From the NCBI GenBank assembly GCA_964483105.1, contig CAYZZU010000001.1, positions 1 through 64,000 on the forward strand: a stretch of 64,000 bases of DNA. Reading direction: 5' to 3'. Below, in pieces: positions 39,714 through 48,819 of the stretch; within the stretch, counting starts at the first letter, position 1, and each line of letters starts with the position of its first letter. The position numbers and the translations under genes are program-made. The notes under the pieces are model-generated. The model saw nothing but the letters and a program-made list of their open reading frames with translations, was not told the origin of the DNA and made no database searches. Origin of the DNA: CAYZZU01 sp964483105. Its GTDB lineage: Bacteria; CG2-30-53-67.

Positions 39714-39755
39714 TATTCATCTTTTTTTTAAGTGTTGAATGCCATTGGGAAGCAT

Positions 39756-41258
39756 ATGCTTTATCCTGATTTCGAGGAATTTGCCAAAAGGACAAAACGG
39801 GGGAACCTGATCCCCGTGTACAAAGAGATCTTTGCGGATATGGAGACCCCGGTTTCGGCCTTCCGGAAGATCGATGACGGCCGGTATTCCTTCCTCCTCG
39901 AGAGCGCGGAGGGGGGAGAAAAATGGGGGCGGTACAGCTTTCTCGGAAGTAATCCCCGGGTGGTCTTTGAGGCGGATGAAAGGCGGGTCCGCCGGATGGA
40001 GAACGGTGTCGTGAAGGAGATTCGTGACGACCGGGATCCGGTGGAGACCGTTCGGGACTTCCTGTCGGAATTTCACTTTGTGGTCGACCCGGAACTGCCC
40101 CGGTTTGTCGGCGGCGCCGTAGGCTATATCGGGTACGACCGGGTCCGTTCTTTCGAGTCGATCGCGGAAGTTCCAAAGGAGAAATCCGGGTTTCCGGATT
40201 TGCTCCTGATGATCATGAGCGATCTTCTGATCTTTGACAATCAGCGGAAAAAGATTCTTGTAGTCTCCAATATCTTCCTGGACGAAGGCGAAGATCCGGC
40301 CGAGGCCTATGCCCGCGCCGGGGAACGGATTGACGGAATGATTCAACGATTGAACGTTCCCTGCGAGATCATCAATCTCTCCCTGCCGAGAGAGGTGAAC
40401 CTCTCCGTTCCGGAATCGAGTTATACCCGGGAGAGATTTTGTGAATCGGTCCGGCGGGTGAAGGATTATATTGTGGCCGGGGATGTGATCCAGGTGGTTC
40501 TGTCTCAGCGTTTTCATGCGAAACTTTCCAACGATCCCTTTGATATCTATCGGGTCCTGCGTACGGTGAATCCTTCGCCGTACATGTTTTTTCTCCGGAT
40601 GGGCGCTGTGAAGATCGTCGGGTCTTCCCCGGAGGTGCTGGTCCGGCTGGAAGGAGAACGGGTGGAGGTACGACCGATCGCCGGGACACGGCCGCGCGGG
40701 AGGAATGAGGAAGAAGACCGGCGGTTGATGGAGGAACTCCTCGCCGATCCGAAAGAGAGGGCCGAGCATATTATGCTGGTGGATCTCGGCCGCAATGACG
40801 TGGGACGTGTGTCCAGGACTGGAACGGTGAAGGTCCGGGAATTGATGGTGATCGAGAAGTACTCTCATGTCATGCACATCGTGTCGGACGTGGTCGGGGA
40901 ACTGGAGGAGGGGCTGGATGCCTATGACGTCCTGCGGGCCTGTTTCCCCGCGGGGACGGTCTCCGGCGCCCCCAAGATCCGGGCCATGGAGATCATCGAA
41001 GAACTGGAGCCGGTGCGGCGGGGGCCCTATGCGGGGGCGGTGGGATATATCGGGTTTTCCGGCAATATGGACACCTGCATTACGATTCGAACCATCGTCA
41101 TCAAGGATGACGATCTTTTTCTGCAGGCCGGCGCGGGGATTGTTGCCGATTCGGACCCGGAACGGGAATATGACGAGACCGTGAACAAGGCACGGGGAAT
41201 GTTGAAGGCGATTGAGGTTGCGAGACAGGGATCGTTTAAGAACCCAGTGCCGGGATGA
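39756..41258 (+). CDS. trpE: Anthranilate synthase component I
   Basis: The N-terminus (YPDFEEFAKRTKRGNLIPVYKEI) carries the tryptophan feedback site LLES in FLLESAEGG. The chorismate-binding half shows PSPYMFFL, GSSPEVLVR, RPIAGTRPRG and DLGRNDVGRV. The enzyme makes anthranilate from chorismate with ammonia from TrpG. ATG 39756, 500 residues, is preferred over GTG 39732 because its start matches the family N-terminus. The intact LLES suggests feedback inhibition by tryptophan. Confidence 0.96.
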   Translation: MLYPDFEEFAKRTKRGNLIPVYKEIFADMETPVSAFRKIDDGRYSFLLESAEGGEKWGRYSFLGSNPRVVFEADERRVRRMENGVVKEIRDDRDPVETVRDFLSEFHFVVDPELPRFVGGAVGYIGYDRVRSFESIAEVPKEKSGFPDLLLMIMSDLLIFDNQRKKILVVSNIFLDEGEDPAEAYARAGERIDGMIQRLNVPCEIINLSLPREVNLSVPESSYTRERFCESVRRVKDYIVAGDVIQVVLSQRFHAKLSNDPFDIYRVLRTVNPSPYMFFLRMGAVKIVGSSPEVLVRLEGERVEVRPIAGTRPRGRNEEEDRRLMEELLADPKERAEHIMLVDLGRNDVGRVSRTGTVKVRELMVIEKYSHVMHIVSDVVGELEEGLDAYDVLRACFPAGTVSGAPKIRAMEIIEELEPVRRGPYAGAVGYIGFSGNMDTCITIRTIVIKDDDLFLQAGAGIVADSDPEREYDETVNKARGMLKAIEVARQGSFKNPVPG

Positions 41259-41341
41259 AAAAATGGGAGAGAAAGTCCCATCGGTAGAGCTGTGATCGAT
41301 CCTCTGCTGAATGCCGGGGCGGATCGCCGGGGGCTGATATT

Positions 41342-41905
41342 ATGTTACTGATGATCGACAACTATGATTCCTTCACCTACAACCTGGTCCAGTACCTGGG
41401 GGAACTGGGCGAGAAACCGGTGGTGTATCGGAACGACAGGATTACCATCCGGGAGATTGAACGGATCCATCCGGACCGGATGGTGATTTCTCCCGGACCG
41501 TGTACCCCGAACGAGGCGGGGATTTCGGTTGAGGCAATCCGGTATTTCGCGGGGAAGATGCCTATTCTGGGGGTTTGCCTGGGGCACCAGTCGATCGGAG
41601 CGGCCTTCGGCGCCCGGATCGTCGGGGCGAAACGGCTCATGCACGGCAAGACCTCGGAGATTCGGCACGACGGGAAGTCGATTTTTTCCGGTCTTCCGAA
41701 TCCTTTCGAGGCCACCCGTTATCATTCTCTCGTGATTCAGCGTGAAAGTCTGCCCGGAGAGTTCGAGATTACGGCGGAATCCGAAGACGGGGAGATTATG
41801 GCGATCCGACACCGCAGCTATCCCCTGGAGGGGGTCCAGTTCCATCCGGAATCGATCCTGACCCGGGTGGGGCATGATCTTTTGAGGAATTTTCTTACGT
41901 TATGA
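41342..41905 (+). CDS. trpG: Anthranilate synthase component II (glutamine amidotransferase)
   Basis: A class-I amidotransferase: MIDNYDSFTYNLVQYL at the start, oxyanion strand SPGPCTPNEAG, nucleophile elbow GVCLGHQ, and the His-Glu pair in FHPESILT. It supplies ammonia to TrpE and may also serve PabB for folate, since no separate pabA is seen. 187 residues, unfused to trpD. About 83 bases separate it from trpE. Confidence 0.95.
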   Translation: MLLMIDNYDSFTYNLVQYLGELGEKPVVYRNDRITIREIERIHPDRMVISPGPCTPNEAGISVEAIRYFAGKMPILGVCLGHQSIGAAFGARIVGAKRLMHGKTSEIRHDGKSIFSGLPNPFEATRYHSLVIQRESLPGEFEITAESEDGEIMAIRHRSYPLEGVQFHPESILTRVGHDLLRNFLTL

Positions 41906-41918
41906 GGGAGTGTCCCCG

Positions 41919-42941
41919 ATGATCGTGAATGCCATTAAGAAACTGGTGGACGGGAAGGACCTGGGTCGCGAAGAGTGTTACGGAGCCATGGACGATGTCA
42001 TGGGGGGACGGGCCACACCCGCGCAGATCGGTTCCTTTATTACGGCTCTCAGAATAAAAGGGGAGACGGTGGAGGAAATCACGGCGTGTGCCCGGGTGAT
42101 GCGGGACCGGGTGATCCGGGTGCGGGTCGAGCGGGAGGGACTGGTGGATACCTGCGGGACCGGAGGGGACGGCTCCCGTACCTTCAATATTTCCACCACG
42201 GCGGCCTTCGTGGCAGCCGGGGCGGGCGTGCCTGTGGCCAAACATGGAAATCGATCCGTTTCCAGTCAGAGCGGGAGCGCCGATCTCTTCGAGGCGTTGG
42301 GTGTGAATATCCAGGCCGCTCTCCCCGTGGTCCGGCGCTGCATCCGGGAAGCGGGGATCGGATTCCTCTTCGCGCCTCTTCTCCACGGTGCCATGAAGCA
42401 TGCCATCGGTCCCAGACGTGAGATCGGGATCCGGAGCGTGTTCAATATCCTGGGCCCGCTGACCAATCCGGCGGGAGCCGATCGCCAGGTGCTTGGGGTG
42501 TATGATGAGTCGCTGACGGAAAAACTCTGCTTCGTGCTGGGAGAACTGGGAAGCAGAAGGGCCTATGTGGTGCACGGCCATGACGGCCTGGACGAGATCA
42601 CCCTGACCGGTAAGACCAAGGTTTCTGAACTGAAAGATGGGGGTGTCCTGACCTTTGACCTGGACCCGAAGGAACTCGGCTTTGCCTATTGCCGTCTTGA
42701 CGAACTGCGGGGAGGAGATGCCGAAGCCAATGCCGGGATTACCCTTTCCATTCTCCGGGGTGAACCCGGGCCGAGAAGGGATGTGACTCTTCTCAATGCC
42801 GCGGCGGCAATCTATGTCGCCGGGAAAACTCCCTCCCTGAAGGCGGCCCTGGAGCAGGCCCGGGAATCGGTTGATTCCGGGAGTGCCCTGAAAAAGCTCG
42901 AACTTCTGAAACGTCTGAGCTGTGAACCGGGAGAAGGGTAG
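41919..42941 (+). CDS. trpD: Anthranilate phosphoribosyltransferase
   Basis: The glycine-rich PRPP site DTCGTGGDGSRTFNISTTAAFV, the KHGNRSVSSQSGSADL loop and the NPAGADRQVLGV segment are all TrpD hallmarks. It attaches phosphoribose to anthranilate. GTG 41910 and ATG 41919 are both in frame; GGGAG 9 bases upstream favours the ATG, giving 340 residues. Confidence 0.96.
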   Translation: MIVNAIKKLVDGKDLGREECYGAMDDVMGGRATPAQIGSFITALRIKGETVEEITACARVMRDRVIRVRVEREGLVDTCGTGGDGSRTFNISTTAAFVAAGAGVPVAKHGNRSVSSQSGSADLFEALGVNIQAALPVVRRCIREAGIGFLFAPLLHGAMKHAIGPRREIGIRSVFNILGPLTNPAGADRQVLGVYDESLTEKLCFVLGELGSRRAYVVHGHDGLDEITLTGKTKVSELKDGGVLTFDLDPKELGFAYCRLDELRGGDAEANAGITLSILRGEPGPRRDVTLLNAAAAIYVAGKTPSLKAALEQARESVDSGSALKKLELLKRLSCEPGEG

Positions 42942-42982
42942 CCGGATCGGTGTAATGGACCGGAAAGAGTTTGTGACCCGTG

Positions 42983-43780
42983 ATGTTAAATGATATAGTT
43001 CGCAAAGTTCTGGCACGGGTATCGGAACGAATCCACGCCGTGCCGCTCGATCTGTTGCGGGAACGTATCCGTGATGCCGGGCCGGTTCGTGAATTCCTGG
43101 GGTCTCTCCGGAAGACGCAGGATCGGGAGGGGGCGGTCCGGGTGATTGCCGAGGTCAAGGGCGCTTCTCCGTCGAAGGGAGTGATCCGGGAGCACTTGGA
43201 CCCGGTCGCGATTGCCCTTGAATATGAAGAAAACGGCGCTTCCGCGGTCTCGGTCCTGACGGAACAGGATTATTTTCTGGGGGATCCGGAGTTTCTCCGC
43301 AGGATTCGGGAACGGGTGGCGATCCCGCTGCTTCGGAAGGATTTTATCCTCCAGCCCTACCAGGTGTGGGAGGCTCGGGTTCTCGGGGCGGATGCCTTTC
43401 TCCTCATCGCCGCGCTTCTGCCGGATCCGATGCTTGATGATCTGGTCCTCCTGGGGCGCGACCTCGGAATGACCGCTCTGGTGGAGGTGCACAACGAAGC
43501 GGAGTTGTCCCGGGTTCTTGCCACCTCGGCCGAGGTGATCGGAATCAACAACCGGGACCTTTCGACCTTTACCACCGATCTTCAGACGACCCTCCGGTTG
43601 GTGAAAAGGATTCCGGAGGGAAAGATCGTGGTCAGTGAAAGCGGTATCCGGTCTCCCTCTGATCTGGAGATACTGGGGCAGGTCGGGGTGGATGCGGTTC
43701 TCGTGGGGGAGATCCTGATGCGTGCTCCCCGTCCGGGTGAAAAATTGCGTGAACTCCTGGGACGCAGGGAGCGGTTATGA
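42983..43780 (+). CDS. trpC: Indole-3-glycerol phosphate synthase
   Basis: TIM-barrel enzyme with VIAEVKGASPSKGVI (catalytic Lys), VLTEQDYFLGD, LLRKDFI, LVEVHNEAEL, GINNRDLSTF and VSESGIRS. It closes the indole ring of CdRP. ATG 42983 immediately follows a possible GTG start at 42980. The gene overlaps trpF by 4 bases and is not fused to it. Confidence 0.96.
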   Translation: MLNDIVRKVLARVSERIHAVPLDLLRERIRDAGPVREFLGSLRKTQDREGAVRVIAEVKGASPSKGVIREHLDPVAIALEYEENGASAVSVLTEQDYFLGDPEFLRRIRERVAIPLLRKDFILQPYQVWEARVLGADAFLLIAALLPDPMLDDLVLLGRDLGMTALVEVHNEAELSRVLATSAEVIGINNRDLSTFTTDLQTTLRLVKRIPEGKIVVSESGIRSPSDLEILGQVGVDAVLVGEILMRAPRPGEKLRELLGRRERL

Positions 43781-44424
43781 GAACCCGTATCAAGATCTGC
43801 GGCATTACCAGACTGGATGACGCGCGAACGGCCGTGGAAGCGGGTGCCGACGCGCTCGGTTTTGTCTTTTATCCCTCCAGTCCCAGATATATAGACCCTG
43901 ACCGGGTCCGGGAGATCATCCGGCGGCTTCCGCCGATGGTGACCAGGGTGGGTCTCTTCGTGGATGAAAAGATCCAGACAGTCAAAGAGATTGAGCAATA
44001 CTGCTTTCTTGATCTTCTACAGTTTCACGGCCGGGAGACGCCCGAGTATTGTGAATGGTTTCCCGGTCGCGCGATCAAGGCCATCGGCGTGAAGGATATC
44101 TCTCCGCTGGAAGAGATGAAACGATATTCGGTTTCGGGTTTCCTGCTGGATGCCTGTTCGGAGGATCTCAACGGGGGAACGGGATGTCCCTTTGACTGGT
44201 CGTTGGCGATTGAGGCGGCGAAGTCTGAACCGGTGATGCTGGCCGGAGGATTGACGCCGGAAAATGTCGGGGAGGCGATCCTGAAGATCCATCCCTATGC
44301 GGTGGATGTCAGCTCGGGCGTGGAGAGCTCTCCCGGCGAAAAGGACCCGGACCGAACCCGTCGTTTTATATCGGCGGTTCGGAGGGCGGATCAGGATCGT
44401 TTTCGCGTGGAGAATGAAGAATGA
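43777..44424 (+). CDS. trpF: Phosphoribosylanthranilate isomerase
   Basis: Short TIM barrel with RIKICGITRLDDA (catalytic Cys), GADALGFVFYPSSPRYI, LLQFHGRETPEYC, LLDA and MLAGGLTPENVGEAI then VDVSSGVES. It isomerises PRA to CdRP. The ATG overlaps the trpC stop and the stop overlaps the trpB start. 215 residues is standard. Confidence 0.95.
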   Translation: MRTRIKICGITRLDDARTAVEAGADALGFVFYPSSPRYIDPDRVREIIRRLPPMVTRVGLFVDEKIQTVKEIEQYCFLDLLQFHGRETPEYCEWFPGRAIKAIGVKDISPLEEMKRYSVSGFLLDACSEDLNGGTGCPFDWSLAIEAAKSEPVMLAGGLTPENVGEAILKIHPYAVDVSSGVESSPGEKDPDRTRRFISAVRRADQDRFRVENEE

Positions 44425-45617
44425 ATTTACCGGATAATCGAGGACATTATCAGGAGTTCGGAGGCAAATTCGCGCCGGAGACCCTGATGCCCGCTCTGGA
44501 GGAACTGGAACGGGAATACGCGAGGATTCGAGAGGATGCCTCTTTCCAGCAGGAATTGGCCGGTTATTTGAAGGAGTATGTGGGAAGACCGACTCCCCTG
44601 TTTTTCGCTGAACGTTTGACTCGACGGCTGGGGGGGGCCAGGATCTACCTGAAGCGTGAGGATCTGAATCATACCGGCGCCCACAAGATCAACAATGCCA
44701 TCGGACAGATCCTTCTGGCGCGCCGGATGGGAAAGAGGAGAATTATCGCCGAAACCGGCGCCGGTCAGCACGGCGTGGCCACGGCCACGGCCGCGGCCAT
44801 GTTCGGGATGGAGTGTGAGATCTTCATGGGAGAGGAGGACATCCGGAGGCAGGCCTTGAACGTCTTCCGGATGCGCCTGTTGGGCGCGCGGGTTACTCCT
44901 GTCCGTTCGGGTACCTGTACCCTGAAGGATGCCTGCAACGAGGCGATCCGGGACTGGGTGACCCATGTGGTTGAGACTCATTACATCATCGGTTCGGCGG
45001 TGGGACCGCACCCCTACCCCATGATCGTCCGGGATTTCCAGTCCGTAATCGGGCGGGAGGCGAAGGCGCAGATCCTGGAAAAGGAAGGCAGACTGCCCGA
45101 TCTCCTGGTCGCCTGCGTGGGAGGAGGAAGCAATGCCATCGGTCTTTTCCACCCCTTCTTCGACGATTCCTCGGTGCGGATGATCGGTGTGGAGGCTGCG
45201 GGTCTGGGGCTTTTAAGCGGCAAGCATGCCGCCTCCATTACGGCGGGGCAGCGGGGAATTTTGCACGGAAGCCTGAGTTTCCTGCTTCAGGATGAGAACG
45301 GGCAGGTGGTTCCTGCCCATTCCATCTCCGCGGGACTCGATTACCCCGGTGTGGGGCCGGAACATGCGTACTACCATGCCACCGGACGGGCCGAGTATGT
45401 CGCGGTTACCGATACGGAGGCGCTGGAAGGTTTTCGGCTGCTCTCCGAGGTCGAGGGGATTATCCCCGCTCTGGAGAGCGCGCATGCAATCGCCTACCTG
45501 AAGAAGGTCATTCCCAAGACCGATCGGGACCAGATCGTGATTCTGAATCTCTCCGGCCGGGGGGACAAGGATGTGAATCAGGTTGCCGAATATCTGAAAC
45601 AGGGGGAGACGTTATGA
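44421..45617 (+). CDS. trpB: Tryptophan synthase beta chain (classical TrpB1)
   Basis: PLP enzyme with YVGRPTPLFFAERL, the PLP lysine in NHTGAHKINNA, AETGAGQHGVATA, CVGGGSNAIG and a C-terminal SGRGDKD. At 398 residues with GAHK it is the classical TrpB1 that pairs with TrpA, in contrast to the TrpB2 copy at 10942. It joins indole and serine into tryptophan. Confidence 0.97.
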   Translation: MNLPDNRGHYQEFGGKFAPETLMPALEELEREYARIREDASFQQELAGYLKEYVGRPTPLFFAERLTRRLGGARIYLKREDLNHTGAHKINNAIGQILLARRMGKRRIIAETGAGQHGVATATAAAMFGMECEIFMGEEDIRRQALNVFRMRLLGARVTPVRSGTCTLKDACNEAIRDWVTHVVETHYIIGSAVGPHPYPMIVRDFQSVIGREAKAQILEKEGRLPDLLVACVGGGSNAIGLFHPFFDDSSVRMIGVEAAGLGLLSGKHAASITAGQRGILHGSLSFLLQDENGQVVPAHSISAGLDYPGVGPEHAYYHATGRAEYVAVTDTEALEGFRLLSEVEGIIPALESAHAIAYLKKVIPKTDRDQIVILNLSGRGDKDVNQVAEYLKQGETL

Positions 45618-45630
45618 AAGGAGTGTCGGC

Positions 45631-46431
45631 GTGAGCAGGATCGACGAGGTATTTCAGAGGCTGAAGGCCGAAAATAGGATGGCCCTCATTCCGTTTCTCA
45701 CCGCCGGGGACCCCACGCTGACGATGACCCGGAAATGTATCCTGGAGATGGAAAGAAACGGCGCCGATATCGTCGAATTAGGGGTTCCTTTCTCGGATCC
45801 TTTGGCAGACGGTCCCACGATCCAGCGATCCGCTCAGCGGGCCCTGGCCGGAGGAACTTCGCTCACAGGGATCCTGGACTTTGTCCGGGAGGTGAGGCGG
45901 AGTGTCTCCGTTCCGATCGTATTGATGGGATATTACAATCCGGTCTATCACTACGGTGTGGAGCGTTTCGTGGAAGATTTCTCTGGGGCGGGGGGGGATG
46001 GAATCATTGTCCCCGATCTGCCTCCGGAGGAGGCGGAACCATTGATCCGGGCGGCCCGGAGGGCGGATGTCGATACGATTTTTCTTCTGGCGCCTACGAG
46101 TACGCGGGAGAGAATCGAACGGGTCGCGGCGGTTGCGCGGGGATTTATCTATTATGTATCCCTCACCGGTGTGACGGGCGCGCGCACGGAACTGAGCTCC
46201 GGAATTGAAGGATCCCTGGAACAAATCCGGGAGGTGACCTCGAAGCCTGTCTGTGTGGGATTTGGAATCTCCCGGCCGGAGCATGTCCGGGCGATCCGTG
46301 CCTTTTCCGACGGTGCGATCGTAGGGAGCGCCGTCGTGGAGATTATCGAAAAGAATCGGAGCGAGGCCCGGTGCGAAGATCTTGTCGGAGCCTTTATCCG
46401 AAAATTCCATGATGCTACGATCCGTGACTGA
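45631..46431 (+). CDS. trpA: Tryptophan synthase alpha chain
   Basis: TIM barrel with LIPFLTAGDP, the catalytic Glu in IVELGVPFSDPLADGPTIQ, the second catalytic Asp in GIIVPDLPPEE, LLAPTS, and YYVSLTGVTGAR then GFGISRPEHV. It releases indole for TrpB. The start is GTG 45631, with AAGGAG 8 bases upstream. Last gene of the trp operon. Confidence 0.96.
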   Translation: MSRIDEVFQRLKAENRMALIPFLTAGDPTLTMTRKCILEMERNGADIVELGVPFSDPLADGPTIQRSAQRALAGGTSLTGILDFVREVRRSVSVPIVLMGYYNPVYHYGVERFVEDFSGAGGDGIIVPDLPPEEAEPLIRAARRADVDTIFLLAPTSTRERIERVAAVARGFIYYVSLTGVTGARTELSSGIEGSLEQIREVTSKPVCVGFGISRPEHVRAIRAFSDGAIVGSAVVEIIEKNRSEARCEDLVGAFIRKFHDATIRD

Positions 46432-46518
46432 GGGGAAAGGAGGGCGTCGAATCCCCCTCCGTGGGCAGGGGCTGGATTGGTTGTGCGGAATGGGGATGAC
46501 GTGGTTCGGGAGGATTTT

Positions 46519-47181
46519 ATGAGGGGCATCGAGGGCGAAGGCAATCTCTTCGAAAGGTATGGAAAGGTGATCCCCCGGGGTACGGTCCTCTTCTACGAAG
46601 GAGATCCGGGACGGGAAATGTATATCATCCTGTCCGGCAAGGTCCGGATCAGCAAGCGGGTCCGCAATGTGGAGAAGACCCTTGTTCTCCTCGGGAAAGG
46701 AGAATTCTTCGGGGAGATGGCGATTCTGAACGACAAACCCCGTTCCGCGACGGCCACGGTCATGGAAGACTGCGAAATCCTGATTATTGACCGCGAAACC
46801 TTTGAGACCATGATTCGCAACAACGGTGAGATTGCCGTCCGTGTCATTAAGAAACTGGCCGCCCGTCTGCAGGAAGCGGATCATCAGATGGAGAATCTGC
46901 TCCTCAAGGATAATCTGAGCCGGCTGGTGAATCAGGTGAAACGGGCGGCTTCGGAACAGGGAGCCCCGGACTACGGGGAGTTCTCTCTGAATTACTCCAG
47001 GAGCGACCTGGCCTCCGACGCGGGGGTTTCAGAGCGCCATATCGACGAATTGCTGAAAAAGCTATCCTCGGCGAACCTGATCCGTGTATCGGGGGATCGG
47101 ATGACTATTTCGAAGATGGAAACCCTGGAGCGGTTTTTACACTACCTGGAAATGAAGGATCAGTTCAGCCATCTATCCTGA
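46519..47181 (+). CDS. CRP/FNR-family transcriptional regulator
   Basis: Residues ~15-110 form a cyclic-nucleotide-binding domain (PRGTVLFYEGDPGREMYIILSG, then GEFFGEMAILNDKPRSATATV with the phosphate-binding E and R). Residues ~145-210 form the winged helix (RSDLASDAGVSERHIDELLKKL). The FGEMAILND-RSA block is intact, so cAMP or a related ligand may bind. There are no N-terminal cysteines as in FNR. GGGAGG precedes ATG 46519; the frame extends further up without support. It lies 88 bases after trpA. Confidence 0.9.
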   Translation: MRGIEGEGNLFERYGKVIPRGTVLFYEGDPGREMYIILSGKVRISKRVRNVEKTLVLLGKGEFFGEMAILNDKPRSATATVMEDCEILIIDRETFETMIRNNGEIAVRVIKKLAARLQEADHQMENLLLKDNLSRLVNQVKRAASEQGAPDYGEFSLNYSRSDLASDAGVSERHIDELLKKLSSANLIRVSGDRMTISKMETLERFLHYLEMKDQFSHLS

Positions 47182-47191
47182 CGGGGTTTCC

Positions 47192-47956
47192 ATGAAGATC
47201 GAGGTTCTCGGATGTCACGGTTCGGAGACCCTAACGTCAAGAGCCGCCGGTTTTTTAATTGATGACCAGGTGTTGCTGGAGGCGGGGACCGCCTCGTCCA
47301 TGCTCTCCCTGGAACGGCAGGGGAAAATCCACAGTGTCATCATCAGCCATCTCCACATGGATCATCTCAAGGATCTTCCTTTTCTGGTAGACAACCTGAT
47401 CAGAGGAGAAAGGCACGGGATCAGTGTGTACGGGATACCGGAAATTCTGGACGGTCTCCGGGAGCATCTCTTCAATGACAAGTTGTGGCCGGATTCCACC
47501 CGTTTTGTCAAGGAAGGTGGCAGCCTGCTCCGTTTTCATGCCCTGGTGCCGGAGAAGGAAATGCTGCTGGGAGAGATCGGAGTGACTCCCTATCTTGTTT
47601 GCCACAACGGTCCCGCCATCGGGCTTCTGGTCCGGAAAGAGGACCGGATTTTTCTGTACAGCGGGGATACCGCTCCGACCGATCGGATCTGGGAGGCTGC
47701 GAAGAAGTTGCCCGGTCTGTCCGGTGTCATGATCGAGGCCTCCTTTCCGAATCAAATGGGGAAGATCGCCGCCGCGAGTGCCCATCTGACCCCCTCCCTG
47801 GTGTTGGGGGAGCTTCAGAAACTGGATCGGCCGGAGGTCCCGGTCTATATCTTTCACATGAAGCCGAGGTATGAACGGACCATTGTCGGACAACTCGAAC
47901 AGATCCTGGGTGACCGCGTGCATGTTCTGCAGGAAGGCGAAATAATTCACCTGTAG
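47192..47956 (+). CDS. MBL-fold cyclic-nucleotide phosphodiesterase (class II-like)
   Basis: Metallo-hydrolase with KIEVLGCHGSE, metal motif SHLHMDHLKDLP, a central CHNGPAIG and LYSGDTAPTD, and HMKPRYE near the end. This pattern fits class-II 3',5'-cyclic-nucleotide phosphodiesterases in the MBL superfamily. Only 10 bases separate it from the CRP-like regulator, so the pair may control and break down the same second messenger. This is an inference from position; other MBL functions are possible. Confidence 0.78.
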   Translation: MKIEVLGCHGSETLTSRAAGFLIDDQVLLEAGTASSMLSLERQGKIHSVIISHLHMDHLKDLPFLVDNLIRGERHGISVYGIPEILDGLREHLFNDKLWPDSTRFVKEGGSLLRFHALVPEKEMLLGEIGVTPYLVCHNGPAIGLLVRKEDRIFLYSGDTAPTDRIWEAAKKLPGLSGVMIEASFPNQMGKIAAASAHLTPSLVLGELQKLDRPEVPVYIFHMKPRYERTIVGQLEQILGDRVHVLQEGEIIHL

Positions 47957-47970
47957 TCAAGAGGTGGTTG

Positions 47971-48819
47971 ATGACCTGGTTTAAAAAGAAGAAGATCAAG
48001 CCGACGGTTTCGAATAAAAAGGTGATGGTTACGGAAGGCTTGTGGGAGAAGTGCAAGAACTGCCGGGAGATTATCTATAAAAAGGAGATCGACAAGAATT
48101 TCCGGGTCTGCCCGAAGTGCAACTATCATTTTCGGATCACCGCCGCGGAACGGATCCGGATTATCGCGGATCCGGGAAGTTTTCATGAACTGGATGCGGA
48201 TCTGAAATCCGATGATCCGCTGAACTTCAAGGATTACCGGAAGTATAAAGAACGGCTCAGGGAGGGAGAAAAATTAACAGGCATGAAAGATGCCTTGATC
48301 TATGGCGATGTTTCCATTCAAAATCACCAGGCCGTCCTCGCGGTTTTTGATTTCGGGTTCATGGGAGGGAGCATGGGGTCGGTGGTGGGTGAAAAGATTA
48401 CGCGGGGGATGGAACGGGCCATCTCCAGGAGGGTCCCCTTTATCTCTTTTACCTCTTCCGGAGGCGCCCGGATGCAGGAGGGGATCATTTCCCTGATGCA
48501 GATGGCCAAGACCAGCGCTGCTGTTTCCAGGATGGGGAAAGCCTCCGTTCCCTTCATTTCGGTTCTGACCGATCCGACCTTCGGCGGTGTGACGGCCAGT
48601 TTCGCCATGCTGGGGGATATCATTATTGCGGAACCGAAGGCGCTGATCGGCTTTGCCGGTCCCCGCATTATCGAACAGACCATTCGGGAGAAGCTGCCGG
48701 AAGGCTTTCAGCGCGCGGAATTTCTGCTGAAACATGGGATGGTGGATATGATTGTCGAAAGGAAGGATATGAGAAAGACCCTTGCCGGGTTGATCCGCCT
48801 GTTCGAACATGAATTATGA
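47971..48819 (+). CDS. accD: Acetyl-CoA carboxylase carboxyltransferase subunit beta
   Basis: The zinc finger CKNC ... CPKC (residues ~25-47) and the crotonase-fold body with GGSMGSVVGEKI, SGGARMQEG, SVLTDPTFGGVTASFAMLGD and GFAGPRIIEQTI are diagnostic. AccD with AccA transfers the carboxyl group to acetyl-CoA at the start of fatty-acid synthesis. ATG 47971 follows GAGGTGG; the frame has one extra upstream TTG. It overlaps folC by 11 bases, the usual accD-folC order downstream of trp genes in many bacteria. Confidence 0.97.
   Translation: MTWFKKKKIKPTVSNKKVMVTEGLWEKCKNCREIIYKKEIDKNFRVCPKCNYHFRITAAERIRIIADPGSFHELDADLKSDDPLNFKDYRKYKERLREGEKLTGMKDALIYGDVSIQNHQAVLAVFDFGFMGGSMGSVVGEKITRGMERAISRRVPFISFTSSGGARMQEGIISLMQMAKTSAAVSRMGKASVPFISVLTDPTFGGVTASFAMLGDIIIAEPKALIGFAGPRIIEQTIREKLPEGFQRAEFLLKHGMVDMIVERKDMRKTLAGLIRLFEHEL

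Larger units (their letters stand above)
39440..39755. other. 316-base leader region between thiC and trpE
   Basis: The region holds two promoter-like sequences (39450-39478 and 39685-39713), an AT-rich palindrome TTGATTTTAATCAA (39508-39521), and two mutually exclusive hairpins ending in a T-rich run. A 32-codon open frame (39567-39665) contains no Trp codon, so it is not a classical leader peptide. Confidence 0.6.

Noticed and set aside
39717..40877. 386-codon antisense open frame across trpE
   Set aside because: It is a shadow of trpE. Composition is His/Pro/Arg-rich with no domain.
41895..43016. 373-codon antisense open frame across trpD
   Set aside because: It is a shadow of trpD and has no ribosome site.
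46439..46460. GGAGGG/CCCTCC inverted repeat after trpA as a terminator
   Set aside because: The stem is 6 bp with a 10-base loop and no T run follows; it may be chance in purine-rich sequence.
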